Under the pieces are notes generated by a model. It was not told where the DNA came from. It ran no database searches and saw only the letters and a program-made list of their open reading frames with translations. A DNA stretch of 64,000 nt. Source: Alicyclobacillus acidocaldarius subsp. acidocaldarius Tc-4-1 (GTDB taxonomy: Bacteria; Bacillota; Bacilli; Alicyclobacillales; Alicyclobacillaceae). A program made the translations under genes and the position numbers. This document shows positions 18,776 to 30,431 of this stretch, one piece after another (positions within the stretch are counted from its first letter, which is position 1; every line of letters starts with the position of its first letter). The DNA is taken from the NCBI RefSeq assembly GCF_000219875.1, contig NC_017167.1, positions 310,001 through 374,000 of the forward strand, written 5' to 3'.

Positions 18776-20476
18776 ATGGACGTGAAGCATGTGAACAAGT
18801 ACACCCGCCAGTATTTTCTTCCCCCGAAACCTTGCTTCGATTGGGTACATCGCGATTACCTCGATCACCCGCCGATCTGGTGCAGCGTCGACTTGCGCGA
18901 CGGAAATCAGGCGCTCATCGTCCCGATGAATCTCGAGGAGAAGCTTGCGTACTTTCAGCTGCTCGTCGAGATCGGCTTCAAGGAAATCGAGGTTGGCTTT
19001 CCGGCCGCATCAGACACGGAGTTCGAGTTCGTTCGGACGCTTATCGAGCGCGATCTCGTCCCGGACGACGTGACCATCCAGGTCCTGACGCAATCGCGCG
19101 ATCACATCATCGAGCGCACGTTTGAAGCCATTCGCGGGGCCAAGCGCGCCATTGTCCATCTCTACAACTCCACGTCCGTGGCGCAGCGCGAACAGGTGTT
19201 CCGGGCGGACAAGGACGAGATCGTGAACATTGCCGTGACCGGCGCCGAGCAGATCCGCGATCTCGCCCGCACCACACCAGGCAACTTCTTCTTCCAATAC
19301 TCGCCGGAGAGCTTCACCGGCACCGAACTCGACTTCGCACTCGAGATCTGCAACGCAGTGCTCGATGTGTGGCAGCCCACGCCGGATCGCAAGGTCATCA
19401 TCAACCTGCCGGCGACCGTCGAGCTTTCCATGCCGCACGTGTACGCGAGCCAGATCGAATACATGGGTAAGCACCTGGCTCGCCGCGACGCCGTGATTCT
19501 GTCCGTGCATCCGCACAACGATCGCGGCACGGGTGTCGCGGCGGCGGAACTCGCCATGCTCGCGGGCGCGGAGCGGCTCGAGGGCACGCTGTTTGGGAAT
19601 GGGGAGCGAACGGGCAACGTGGACATCGTCACGCTCGCGCTGAACCTGTACTCGCACGGCATCGATCCGGGGCTCGACTTCTCCAACCTCCCGGCCATCC
19701 AGGCCCGCGTCGAGGCCCTCACCAAGATGCAGGTGAGCAGGCGTCACCCGTACGCGGGGGAACTCGTCTTCACGGCGTTTTCGGGATCGCATCAGGATGC
19801 CATTGCGAAGGGCATGAAGTGGCGCGAGGAGAAGTCGCCTGAGCATTGGACGGTCCCGTATCTGCCCATCGATCCCAAGGATATCGGCCGCGAATACGAA
19901 GGGGACATCATCCGCATCAACAGCCAATCCGGCAAGGGTGGCATCGGCTACGTGCTGGAGCAGTCGCACGGCTTCGATCTGCCCCCCAAGATGCGCGAGC
20001 AGCTGGGATATGCGGTCAAGCGGGTGTCGGATCGCGAGCAGAAGGAGCTGTCGGCGGACGAGATCGCCGAAATCTTCATGCGCGAGTTTGTGAACCTTGG
20101 GCAGCCGCTCGATCTCGTCGAACTGACGGGCACGGATGCGAAGGGATCGCACCGCGTGCGCGCGACGGTGGTCTGGCAGGGCGAGACGGTCGAGATCGAA
20201 GGGGCCGGCAATGGGCGGTTGGACGCGCTGTGCCATGCGCTGGAGGAGGGGCTTGGGATCCGGGTCGCGAATCTCACGTACAAGGAGCATGCGCTGGAAG
20301 TCGGGTCGGGATCGCGAGCGGTGGCGTACATCAGCGTGGACGACGAAGAAGGGAATACGCATTTCGGATGCGGCGTGGATACGGACATTATGGAGGCGTC
20401 GGCGAAGGCGCTGGTGAGCGCGGTCAATCGAATGCTCGCCCACAGGCCGGAGATAGCCGTTCCTGTAAGCAAGTGA
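18776..20476 (+). CDS. leuA: 2-isopropylmalate synthase, long type (LeuA)
   Basis: First committed enzyme of leucine synthesis, condensing acetyl-CoA with 2-oxoisovalerate. At about 566 residues it is of the longer type related to actinobacterial LeuA. Motifs: WCSVDLRDGNQAL (metal-binding Asp and catalytic Arg), SVHPHNDRGTGVAAAELA (metal His residues), GTLFGNGERTGNVDIV, and a C-terminal regulatory LeuA dimer domain after about residue 430 (leucine feedback). ATG at 18776 follows GAGGAG closely; GTG at 18782 has better spacing, so the exact start is open. It is controlled by the T-box leader and stands alone, without leuBCD or ilv genes next to it. Confidence 0.95.
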   Translation: MDVKHVNKYTRQYFLPPKPCFDWVHRDYLDHPPIWCSVDLRDGNQALIVPMNLEEKLAYFQLLVEIGFKEIEVGFPAASDTEFEFVRTLIERDLVPDDVTIQVLTQSRDHIIERTFEAIRGAKRAIVHLYNSTSVAQREQVFRADKDEIVNIAVTGAEQIRDLARTTPGNFFFQYSPESFTGTELDFALEICNAVLDVWQPTPDRKVIINLPATVELSMPHVYASQIEYMGKHLARRDAVILSVHPHNDRGTGVAAAELAMLAGAERLEGTLFGNGERTGNVDIVTLALNLYSHGIDPGLDFSNLPAIQARVEALTKMQVSRRHPYAGELVFTAFSGSHQDAIAKGMKWREEKSPEHWTVPYLPIDPKDIGREYEGDIIRINSQSGKGGIGYVLEQSHGFDLPPKMREQLGYAVKRVSDREQKELSADEIAEIFMREFVNLGQPLDLVELTGTDAKGSHRVRATVVWQGETVEIEGAGNGRLDALCHALEEGLGIRVANLTYKEHALEVGSGSRAVAYISVDDEEGNTHFGCGVDTDIMEASAKALVSAVNRMLAHRPEIAVPVSK

Positions 20477-20482
20477 AGGAGG

Positions 20483-20504
20483 GCCCCGGGTTTGTGCCCG
20501 GGGC
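20483..20504 (+). terminator. Terminator after leuA
   Basis: GCCCCGGG (20483-20490), loop TTTGTG, CCCGGGGC (20497-20504), then a weak T-containing tail TCGATTATTT. Confidence 0.7.
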
Positions 20505-20558
20505 TCGATTATTTGCGCGATTAATTGGAATGCTACGATGGAACAGGAGGGGATGACG

Positions 20559-21056
20559 TTGACGATTTACGAGTTTGAGGTGGAGAAGGCTGACGGGACG
20601 AAGATATCGATGCGCGAGTACCAGGGCAAGGTGTTGCTCATTGTCAATACGGCGTCCAAGTGCGGCTTTACTCCTCAGTATGAAGGACTGCAGAAATTGT
20701 ACGAACTCTATCGCGAACGCGGCTTCGAAGTGCTTGCCTTTCCTTGCAACCAGTTCGGCAATCAGGAGCCGGGATCGAACGAGGAAATCCAAACCTTCTG
20801 CAGCACGACGTACCGGGTGACGTTCCCAGTCTTCGCGAAAATCGACGTGAACGGGCCGAACGCACATCCGCTGTTCGAACACCTGAAGAAAGAGGCTAAA
20901 GGTGCACTCGGATCGGAGACCATCAAGTGGAACTTCACCAAGTTTCTCGTCGACCGGGAGGGTCGTGTGGTGAAACGCTACGCGCCGCAGACATCGCCGG
21001 AGAGCATCCGCGAAGACATCGAGGCTTGTCTTGTCCATGCATCAAGGGGCCAGTGA
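20559..21056 (+). CDS. Glutathione-peroxidase-family thiol peroxidase
   Basis: A 165-residue GPx-family protein of the cysteine type. The peroxidatic Cys is in TASKCGFTPQY, the resolving-type segment FPCNQFGNQEPGS contains the conserved Gln, and Trp/Asn are in IKWNFTKFLVDREG. Such bacterial enzymes normally reduce peroxides with thioredoxin rather than glutathione. AGGAGG at 20545-20550 is only two bases before ATG 20553 but eight before TTG 20559, which also gives the family-like start MTIYEFEV, so TTG is preferred. It is a single gene in the cytoplasm. Confidence 0.92.
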   Translation: MTIYEFEVEKADGTKISMREYQGKVLLIVNTASKCGFTPQYEGLQKLYELYRERGFEVLAFPCNQFGNQEPGSNEEIQTFCSTTYRVTFPVFAKIDVNGPNAHPLFEHLKKEAKGALGSETIKWNFTKFLVDREGRVVKRYAPQTSPESIREDIEACLVHASRGQ

Positions 21057-21118
21057 CTTTCGCGCGATACCGCAGGTACGGACTGGGCGCCGCAGCGCAT
21101 GGGAAAGGGGACGCTCGA

Positions 21119-21569
21119 ATGGCGGAGGCATGTCTAGCGTGCCAGGTCAATCAGGGCATGCTTGTCCCTCCTGGAGGCGTAATCTATCGGGATGATCTCT
21201 GGCAGGTCGACCACCGTTTGGAGCCGTGTACTGGGGTGGTTGATTGTGAAGCCGCTCCAGCATGTCGAATTCTTCGATGAGCTTTCCATTGAGGAAGTCG
21301 AAGCCTTCGGCAGATTGCAGCGTATGGTGACACGAGCTCTTCGGGATATCGTTCCAGGGGTCCAAAAGGTGTATTCCATCATGCTCGCCGAGTCCGAGGA
21401 TTGTCCGCATGTTCACGTGCATATCGTGCCGCGGACCGAGGACCACCCAGCGTCATTTCGAGGACTTCGTATCTTTGATTTTGATGGACCGAGTCTGCCT
21501 CGCGTCAAAGTCGAACGATTTGCAGCAGAGCTCCGGGAGTACCTTCAACCTGGTGGAGTTGCCGAATAA
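21119..21569 (+). pseudogene. HIT-family hydrolase, frameshifted
   Basis: A histidine-triad protein split between two frames. The first frame (ATG 21119, site AAAGGGG) gives MAEACLACQVNQG to DHRLEPCTG. The second frame gives GWLIVKPLQHVEFFDE and the catalytic triad HVHVHIVPR. The switch occurs at GGGG (21233-21236). Reading three G instead of four yields TGWLIVKP, the normal HIT-like sequence, and a protein of about 149 residues. Either a recent one-base insertion inactivated the gene or this is a homopolymer sequencing error. HIT proteins hydrolyse or transfer nucleotidyl groups. Confidence 0.8.
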
Positions 21570-21605
21570 AAATCAAACCAGCAGCCGTCTCCAAACGGCT
21601 GCTGG
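21565..21605 (-). terminator. Terminator of the tRNA array
   Basis: CCAGCAGCCGT (21578-21588) and ACGGCTGCTGG (21595-21605) form an 11-bp stem. Read on the minus strand it is followed by TTTGATTTTTATT, a good rho-independent terminator six bases after tRNA-Ile. It may also stop the HIT transcript. Confidence 0.9.
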
Positions 21606-21610
21606 TGAAT

Positions 21611-21688
21611 TGGTGCGCCCAGGTGGATTCGAACCACCGACCTCACGATTATCAGTCGTGCGCTCTAGCCGACTGAGCTATGGGCGCA
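21611..21688 (-). tRNA. tRNA-Ile (GAT)
   Basis: Cloverleaf with anticodon loop CTGATAA, D arm AGCTCAGTCGG, T arm GGTTCGAATCC and encoded CCA. Last tRNA of the minus-strand array. Confidence 0.95.
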
Positions 21689-21690
21689 CA

Positions 21691-21768
21691 TGGCGGAACT
21701 GACGGGATTCGAACCCGCGATCTCCTGCGTGACAGGCAGGCATGTTAGGCCTCTACACCACAGTTCCA
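21691..21768 (-). tRNA. tRNA-Asp (GTC)
   Basis: Anticodon stem CCTGC/GCAGG around loop CTGTCAC; acceptor TGGAACT/AGTTCCG; CCA encoded. Confidence 0.95.
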
Positions 21769-21771
21769 GTG

Positions 21772-21867
21772 TGGCGGAGTGAGAGGGATTCGAACCCTCG
21801 ATACGGTCTTAACAACCGTATACTCGCTTAGCAGGCGAGCGCCTTCGACCAACTCGGCCATCACTCC
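21772..21867 (-). tRNA. tRNA-Ser (GCT)
   Basis: Class II tRNA with long variable arm (TATACGGTTGTTAAGACCGTAT); anticodon loop CTGCTAA; acceptor GGAGTGA; CCA encoded. Confidence 0.95.
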
Positions 21868-21874
21868 ATGTGGG

Positions 21875-21950
21875 TGGTGACCCTACGGGGATTCGAACCC
21901 CGATTTCCGCCGTGAGAGGGCGGCGTCCTGAACCATTAGACGATAGGGCC
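21875..21950 (-). tRNA. tRNA-Glu (CTC)
   Basis: Anticodon stem CCGCC/GGCGG around loop CTCTCAC; acceptor GGCCCTA/TAGGGTC; CCA encoded. Confidence 0.93.
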
Positions 21951-21957
21951 TTGCTCG

Positions 21958-22033
<76 letters not shown>

Positions 22034-22107
22034 TGGAGCGGGTGAGGGGAATCGAACCCCCGACCTCAGCTTGGGAAGCTGATGTTTTACCACTAAACTA
22101 CACCCGC
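22034..22107 (-). tRNA. tRNA-Gly (CCC)
   Basis: Anticodon stem TCAGC/GCTGA around loop TTCCCAA; acceptor GCGGGTG; CCA encoded; abuts tRNA-Val with no spacer. Confidence 0.93.
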
Positions 22108-22126
22108 GAGGAGGGAATCCTCCATG

Positions 22127-22201
22127 TGGAGCGGAAGACGGGATTCGAACCCGCGGCCCTCGCCTTGGCAAGGCGATGCTCTACCCCTGAGCTACTTCCG
22201 C
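22127..22201 (-). tRNA. tRNA-Gly (GCC)
   Basis: Anticodon stem TCGCC/GGCGA around loop TTGCCAA; acceptor GCGGAAG/CTTCCGC; CCA encoded. Confidence 0.95.
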
Positions 22202-22215
22202 ACAACGGCTCGACT

Positions 22216-22245
22216 ATTATACCTGCGAGAAGCTCGTAACGTCAA
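22216..22245 (-). promoter_or_regulatory. Internal promoter within the tRNA array
   Basis: On the minus strand TTGACG (22245-22240), 18-base spacer and perfect TATAAT (22221-22216) lie in the 55-base gap between tRNA-Glu(TTC) and tRNA-Gly(GCC), so the last seven tRNAs can be transcribed separately. Confidence 0.8.
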
Positions 22246-22256
22246 GCCCTTTGCGA

Positions 22257-22328
22257 TGACCCCAGGGGGATTCGAACCCCCGTTACCACCGTGAAAGGGT
22301 GGTGTCTTAACCACTTGACCATGGGGCC
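22257..22328 (-). tRNA. tRNA-Glu (TTC)
   Basis: Anticodon stem CCACC/GGTGG around loop CTTTCAC; acceptor GGCCCCA/TGGGGTC. CCA is not encoded here, unlike in the neighbouring tRNAs. Confidence 0.93.
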
Positions 22329-22329
22329 A

Positions 22330-22406
22330 TGGAGCTCCCAACCAGGCTCGAACTGGTGACCTCATCCTTACCATGGATGCGCTCTACCGACTGAGCTATG
22401 GGAGCA
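22330..22406 (-). tRNA. tRNA-Thr (GGT)
   Basis: Anticodon stem CATCC/GGATG around loop ATGGTAA; acceptor TGCTCCC/GGGAGCT; CCA encoded. Confidence 0.93.
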
Positions 22407-22411
22407 TGGAC

Positions 22412-22486
22412 TGGCTCCCCGAGCAGGATTCGAACCTGCGACCCTCCGGTTAACAGCCGGATGCTCTACCGCTGAGCTATCGAGGA
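22412..22486 (-). tRNA. tRNA-Asn (GTT)
   Basis: Anticodon stem TCCGG/CCGGA around loop CTGTTAA; acceptor TCCTCGA/TCGGGGA; CCA encoded. Confidence 0.95.
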
Positions 22487-22491
22487 ATGGG

Positions 22492-22567
22492 TGGTGGAGG
22501 TAGCCGGATTCGAACCGACGACCCCCTGCTTGCAAGGCAGGTGCTCTCCCAACTGAGCTATACCCCC
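22492..22567 (-). tRNA. tRNA-Ala (TGC)
   Basis: Anticodon stem CCTGC/GCAGG around loop CTTGCAA; acceptor GGGGGTA/TACCTCC; CCA encoded. Confidence 0.93.
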
Positions 22568-22573
22568 GGAGTA

Positions 22574-22650
22574 TGGTCGGAGCAGCGGGATTTGAACCCA
22601 CGACCTCCTGCTCCCAAGGCAGGCGCGCTACCAAGCTGCGCTATGCTCCG
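22574..22650 (-). tRNA. tRNA-Pro (TGG)
   Basis: Anticodon stem CCTGC/GCAGG around loop CTTGGGA; acceptor CGGAGCA/TGCTCCG; CCA encoded. Confidence 0.95.
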
Positions 22651-22657
22651 GATGAAA

Positions 22658-22734
<77 letters not shown>

Positions 22735-22750
22735 GCGTGGCGAAGTGGGT

Positions 22751-22802
22751 CCGCTGTCCAACCAAGTCCAGCGGGTGATGGGCAACGAAGTCCGTTGCCC
22801 AT
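22751..22802 (-). other. Two hairpins in the Thr-Arg tRNA spacer
   Basis: CCGCTG (22751-22756)/CAGCGG (22769-22774), and ATGGGCAACG (22778-22787)/CGTTGCCCAT (22793-22802) with loop AAGTC. This 69-base spacer is longer than the others and is not a cloverleaf. A processing signal or attenuator is possible. Confidence 0.55.
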
Positions 22803-22803
22803 G

Positions 22804-22878
22804 TGGAGCCACCTGTCGGATTCGAACCGACGACCTGCTCATTACGAGTGAGCTGCTCTACCCCTGAGCCAAGGTGGC
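22804..22878 (-). tRNA. tRNA-Thr (CGT)
   Basis: Anticodon stem GCTCA/TGAGC around loop CTCGTAA; acceptor GCCACCT/AGGTGGC; CCA encoded. Confidence 0.94.
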
Positions 22879-22881
22879 ATA

Positions 22882-22957
22882 TGGTGAGCCATGCTGGATT
22901 CGAACCAGCGACACCCTGATTAAAAGTCAGGTGCTCTGCCAACTGAGCTAATGGCTC
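22882..22957 (-). tRNA. tRNA-Lys (TTT)
   Basis: Anticodon stem CCTGA/TCAGG around loop CTTTTAA; acceptor GAGCCAT/ATGGCTC; CCA encoded. First tRNA of the array. Confidence 0.95.
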
Positions 22958-22987
22958 TTAGCCCGTGTACAACGCTGGGCATTCGGT

Positions 22988-23016
22988 ACTTTAACACGGA
23001 GGTGAGGGGTTGTCAA
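22988..23016 (-). promoter_or_regulatory. Promoter of the tRNA array
   Basis: Minus-strand TTGACA (23016-23011), 17-base spacer and TAAAGT (22993-22988), about 30 bases upstream of tRNA-Lys. Confidence 0.82.
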
Positions 23017-23173
23017 GTGAAAAATCAGATCCTGTGTGTGTGAAGTTGGCGCGAGCCAGTGCCCGTGATCGCACCTCGAAATGATTTACTTACGCATGGG
23101 ATGTTTGCAAGGGTTCACATCACTGCGTCAATAGGTCTTGTGCCCATAACCATCACAGCATTCGCCGGGCGGC

Positions 23174-23300
23174 TTGACACGGATGCTGTAAGGGTGCTAT
23201 TCTACGCAACGTCGCGTCTGCGGAGGGGCCGGAGGGCTTAACGCGATCGCGACATCGCAGTTCGAAAGACTTGACATAGTAGTGTGATGCGTGTTATAAT
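23174..23300 (+). promoter_or_regulatory. Tandem rRNA operon promoters
   Basis: A strong proximal promoter has TTGACA (23271-23276), 18-base spacer and perfect TATAAT (23295-23300), about 125 bases before 16S. A second candidate upstream has TTGACA (23174-23179) and TATTCT (23198-23203). Tandem promoters are normal for Bacillota rRNA operons. Confidence 0.85.
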
Positions 23301-23424
23301 AACCTGGCTGCCACGAGGCGGCAGGAAATCCGCGCGGTGGCGCGGGAATCGCTCCTTGAAAACTAAACACACGAGACCACCAAGCCCGTAAGTCCTTGTG
23401 ACCGAACGGTCAGGATAAAGCACT

Positions 23425-24972
<1,548 letters not shown>

Positions 24973-25077
24973 GGGAGAAGGACGGGGCTTGGCGGGTTTG
25001 GGAGGTTGGGTGTGTTTAGTTTGAGGGAGCGAGAGCTCTCTCGGAGGACCTTGGCAAGTGCATAGGGAGAAAGGCAA

Positions 25078-28022
<2,945 letters not shown>

Positions 28023-28064
28023 TGAACACTCCCTATGCACAAAGGCAAGGGCCAAACGCAACCG

Positions 28065-28182
28065 GTCTGGTGACCATAGCGGAGGGGCAACACCCGTACC
28101 CATACCGAACACGGACGTGAAGACCTCCAGCGCCGAGAATACTGGGAGGGAAGCCTCCTGGGAAGGTAGGTCGCTGCCAGGC
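28065..28182 (+). rRNA. 5S ribosomal RNA
   Basis: About 118 bases with the typical CCGTACCCATACCGAACACG block and terminal pairing TCTGGTGAC with GCTGCCAGGC. It lies 42 bases after 23S. Confidence 0.95.
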
Positions 28183-28191
28183 GTGAGATGA

Positions 28192-28220
28192 AGGTCAGGC
28201 TTTCCAGCCTGGCCTTTTGT
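28192..28220 (+). terminator. Terminator of rRNA operon
   Basis: AGGTCAGGC, loop TTTCCA, GCCTGGCCT followed by TTTTG, ten bases after the 5S 3' end. Confidence 0.9.
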
Positions 28221-28658
28221 CGTAGTTGCGGGACATCTGCGCTCCTTCCCGTGGCGAAAGCCGCAAAGAAAGCGGGTGAGAACTACAATCGGTCGAAACG
28301 CAGGACCTCGCCACAGCCGCCCATGCGTTCCATTCGAGGCGCAACTCGTTAAGTTCCTCCACGCATGCCTCACCAGGTAACGCGAGGCACCCCATCCCCT
28401 TCGACAGCAGAAGAGCGACATCTCCAGACCACCAGAAGCGAAGTGTCAAAGGGCGCGGGCAGATCTGCAGGCCGAAGGCCGAAGCCCTGCTCGCCCCCTT
28501 TGACACGCAGCCAAGTCCACAAACGTAGATTCCCATATTGACAGAATCGATTGAATCAAGATACCCTACGCTCAAAGAGGTAGGGATCTCCAATCATTCT
28601 AATCACGACGGAAGGAACAGCTTTCAAGAATGAAAGCCATGAAGGAGGAATGTGTTCA
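28221..28658. promoter_or_regulatory. Intergenic with one candidate promoter
   Basis: After the rRNA terminator there is about 430 bp without a credible gene. A promoter candidate reads TTGACA (28538-28543), 18-base spacer, TACCCT (28562-28567), pointing at the gene at 28659. A leftward open frame covers most of this region but lacks a ribosome binding site and family signal. Confidence 0.5.
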
Positions 28659-29210
28659 ATGTTTATCCTGCCAGAACCCAACCACCACCCGATGGACAAT
28701 GTCCCCGTGCACACCGAGGCGGATGCGCCGACGATGGGCGAGATTGCGCGCCACATCACTGCGTTTGTACCCGTGTATTGTCAAGGGAATCGCACGCTTG
28801 TCCTGCTCGCGAATGGTTCGATGTTCTACCTGCCCCGTCGCGCGCAATGGGTGCGAGAAACCCTGCTTCGCCATTTTGCCATCTCGCACCGGGACCTGCG
28901 CCGAGCGTGTGAGGAAGACCTGAATCGGAGTTTGTTTGCTCCCGTCGTCATTCCGGCGGCAGGACTTGCATATGCTCAACTTCGGGTGCGTACGCCCATC
29001 GGGCGGAACGACGGCGCGCAAGGGTTCTTCCGCATCGATGCCATTCGAGGCGTCCGTGCCATCAACACGGAGGAGACTGCGGTCCGAATGGAGGGCGGGA
29101 TTGACTTCATGGTCCGAATGCCAAGGCCGCGCGTGGTGGAACGGGTCCTGGGTGCGCGCTCCGCCCTGATCCTGCAACTCGCTCGAGGCGTCGCGTATCC
29201 GCGCTTCTAA
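28659..29210 (+). CDS. Hypothetical protein, possibly ComK-like
   Basis: A 183-residue protein not recognised with certainty. Its layout recalls the competence regulator ComK: an N-terminal strand region ending FVPVYCQGNRTLVLLANGSM, then a central LFAPVVIPAAGLAYAQLRVRT, and later EETAVRMEGGIDFMVRMP before a helical end. ComK proteins show a similar order (value-giving G-x-x-V strands, an LVPTLS-like block, then F-x-x-G-x-x-x-x-LP). The resemblance is weak and from memory. ATG at 28659 is chosen over 28650 because AAGGAGG at 28642-28648 is ten bases upstream. Its 3' end overlaps the convergent yigZ by four bases. Confidence 0.6.
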   Translation: MFILPEPNHHPMDNVPVHTEADAPTMGEIARHITAFVPVYCQGNRTLVLLANGSMFYLPRRAQWVRETLLRHFAISHRDLRRACEEDLNRSLFAPVVIPAAGLAYAQLRVRTPIGRNDGAQGFFRIDAIRGVRAINTEETAVRMEGGIDFMVRMPRPRVVERVLGARSALILQLARGVAYPRF

Positions 29211-29893
29211 GTCTGTCTAGGCGCGTCGTGTTCGGGGAGCCACACGTCTCGGACCAGTTCACCGGCATCTGTGATGCCTACATAGGCGGGCGGGCGGACG
29301 TCGCATGTAGCCTGCCCGGACGTCGCATCGGTGACCAGCGCAACCGTGCGTGGCACATCCGCTTCACGCACCACCAGTCGAAACCGGACAACGTCCGTGA
29401 ATTCGGCGTCGTACAGCCGGAGACCTGTCTGTTCGAGCAGGTGCAGCAGTCTGCCGTAGTGCTCATAACCGCAGGTGACGAGGATGTCGCACATTTGGGC
29501 GCACACGAGCTTGGGCGCCCGCTCCAAGACCACCGCCGCGGCCTCGGTGTACACCCGGACCAAACCGTTTGCGCCGAGCAGGATGCCACCGAAGTATCGC
29601 GTGACAATCACCAAGACGTTGGTCAGGTCTTTCCGGCGAATGACCTCGAGCACTGGCCGACCGGCTGTGCCGCTCGGTTCGCCATCATCGGAGAACCGCT
29701 CGTGCGGGACTTGGATCCCTATCCTGTACGCATACACGTGATGACGAGCGTCTCGGTGCTCATCGCGGACGCGCTCCAGGGCCGCGAGCGCCTCCGCCTC
29801 GGTTCGGACAGGGACGGCCGAGGCGATGAACCTGGATTTTTTCTCGACGATCTCGTCGGTCCACACGCCGGCCAGCGTCATAAACGATGTCAT
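29207..29893 (-). CDS. yigZ: YigZ/IMPACT family protein
   Basis: A 228-residue member of the UPF0029/IMPACT family. The hallmark SDDGEPSGTAGRPVLE is present, as are the segments KKSRFIASAVPVRTE near the N-terminus and VIVTRYFGGILLGANGLVRVY. The C-terminal DUF1949-type domain follows. Eukaryotic IMPACT binds GCN1; the bacterial role is unknown, with proposed translation or peptidase links. Normal length, single gene, convergent with the preceding gene. Confidence 0.93.
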   Translation of the reverse strand: MTSFMTLAGVWTDEIVEKKSRFIASAVPVRTEAEALAALERVRDEHRDARHHVYAYRIGIQVPHERFSDDGEPSGTAGRPVLEVIRRKDLTNVLVIVTRYFGGILLGANGLVRVYTEAAAVVLERAPKLVCAQMCDILVTCGYEHYGRLLHLLEQTGLRLYDAEFTDVVRFRLVVREADVPRTVALVTDATSGQATCDVRPPAYVGITDAGELVRDVWLPEHDAPRQT

Positions 29894-30118
29894 GGCGGCA
29901 CCCCCAAAACGACGTTGCGGCGGACGAACATCACTGTATCAGAGCACCGGGATCAGACTCAATCGTGTGCCACAATGTGTGAGACGCAAATCGGGGAGAC
30001 CCTCACAAACGAGGCGCGACCGTCGAACCATGTAGGCGTCAGCCTGTGAGTTGTGCACATAGCAACACGTCCCCCCGGAAGAGGAGCAGCAAGCTGCGCG
30101 ACTCTTCCGCGCGAGCTC

Positions 30119-30147
30119 TTTACTTGCGAAGAAAGAACGCGTATAAT
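30119..30147 (+). promoter_or_regulatory. Promoter of the first giant surface-protein gene
   Basis: TTTACT (30119-30124), 17-base spacer, perfect TATAAT (30142-30147). Confidence 0.78.
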
Positions 30148-30154
30148 GCGGCAA

Positions 30155-30431
30155 TGAGGCTACTGTGTTACGATACATAACTTGATAGAGTGGCCTGCAT
30201 TGCCGAGAACAGCCCTCGTGGTGTCGAATCCTGGCAGCAAAGGCCAGGAGGGGGATGGGTACAGGTAGCCACTGAAGGGAGGGATGTCTTCCTGCGGTTC
30301 GGAGAGGGCAAGACACTCGACGACCAAGCTTCGAACACGCGGGGGCAGTGACGAACGGCCAATACGGGTGACCTTCGTCACCGAACTTCGGTCTCGCTAC
30401 ACTCATGTTGCCGTAAGGAGGAGAAGGGGAC
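30155..30431 (+). promoter_or_regulatory. Long structured 5' leader of surface-protein gene
   Basis: About 280 bases lie between the promoter and the TTG start. Several local stems are visible, such as CCTGGC..GCAAAGGCCAGG around 30230 and GGTGACCTTCGTCACC near 30368. No known riboswitch class could be assigned. Long stable leaders are common on S-layer mRNAs. Only this copy of the gene has the leader. Confidence 0.5.

Noticed and set aside
28195-28593. Leftward open frame of 132 codons after 5S
   Set aside because: It starts inside the promoter region of the next gene and runs through the rRNA terminator; no ribosome binding site or recognised sequence.
30155-30431. Cyclic-di-GMP or cyclic-di-AMP riboswitch in the surface-gene leader
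   Set aside because: The conserved cores of these classes could not be found; only generic stems are visible.
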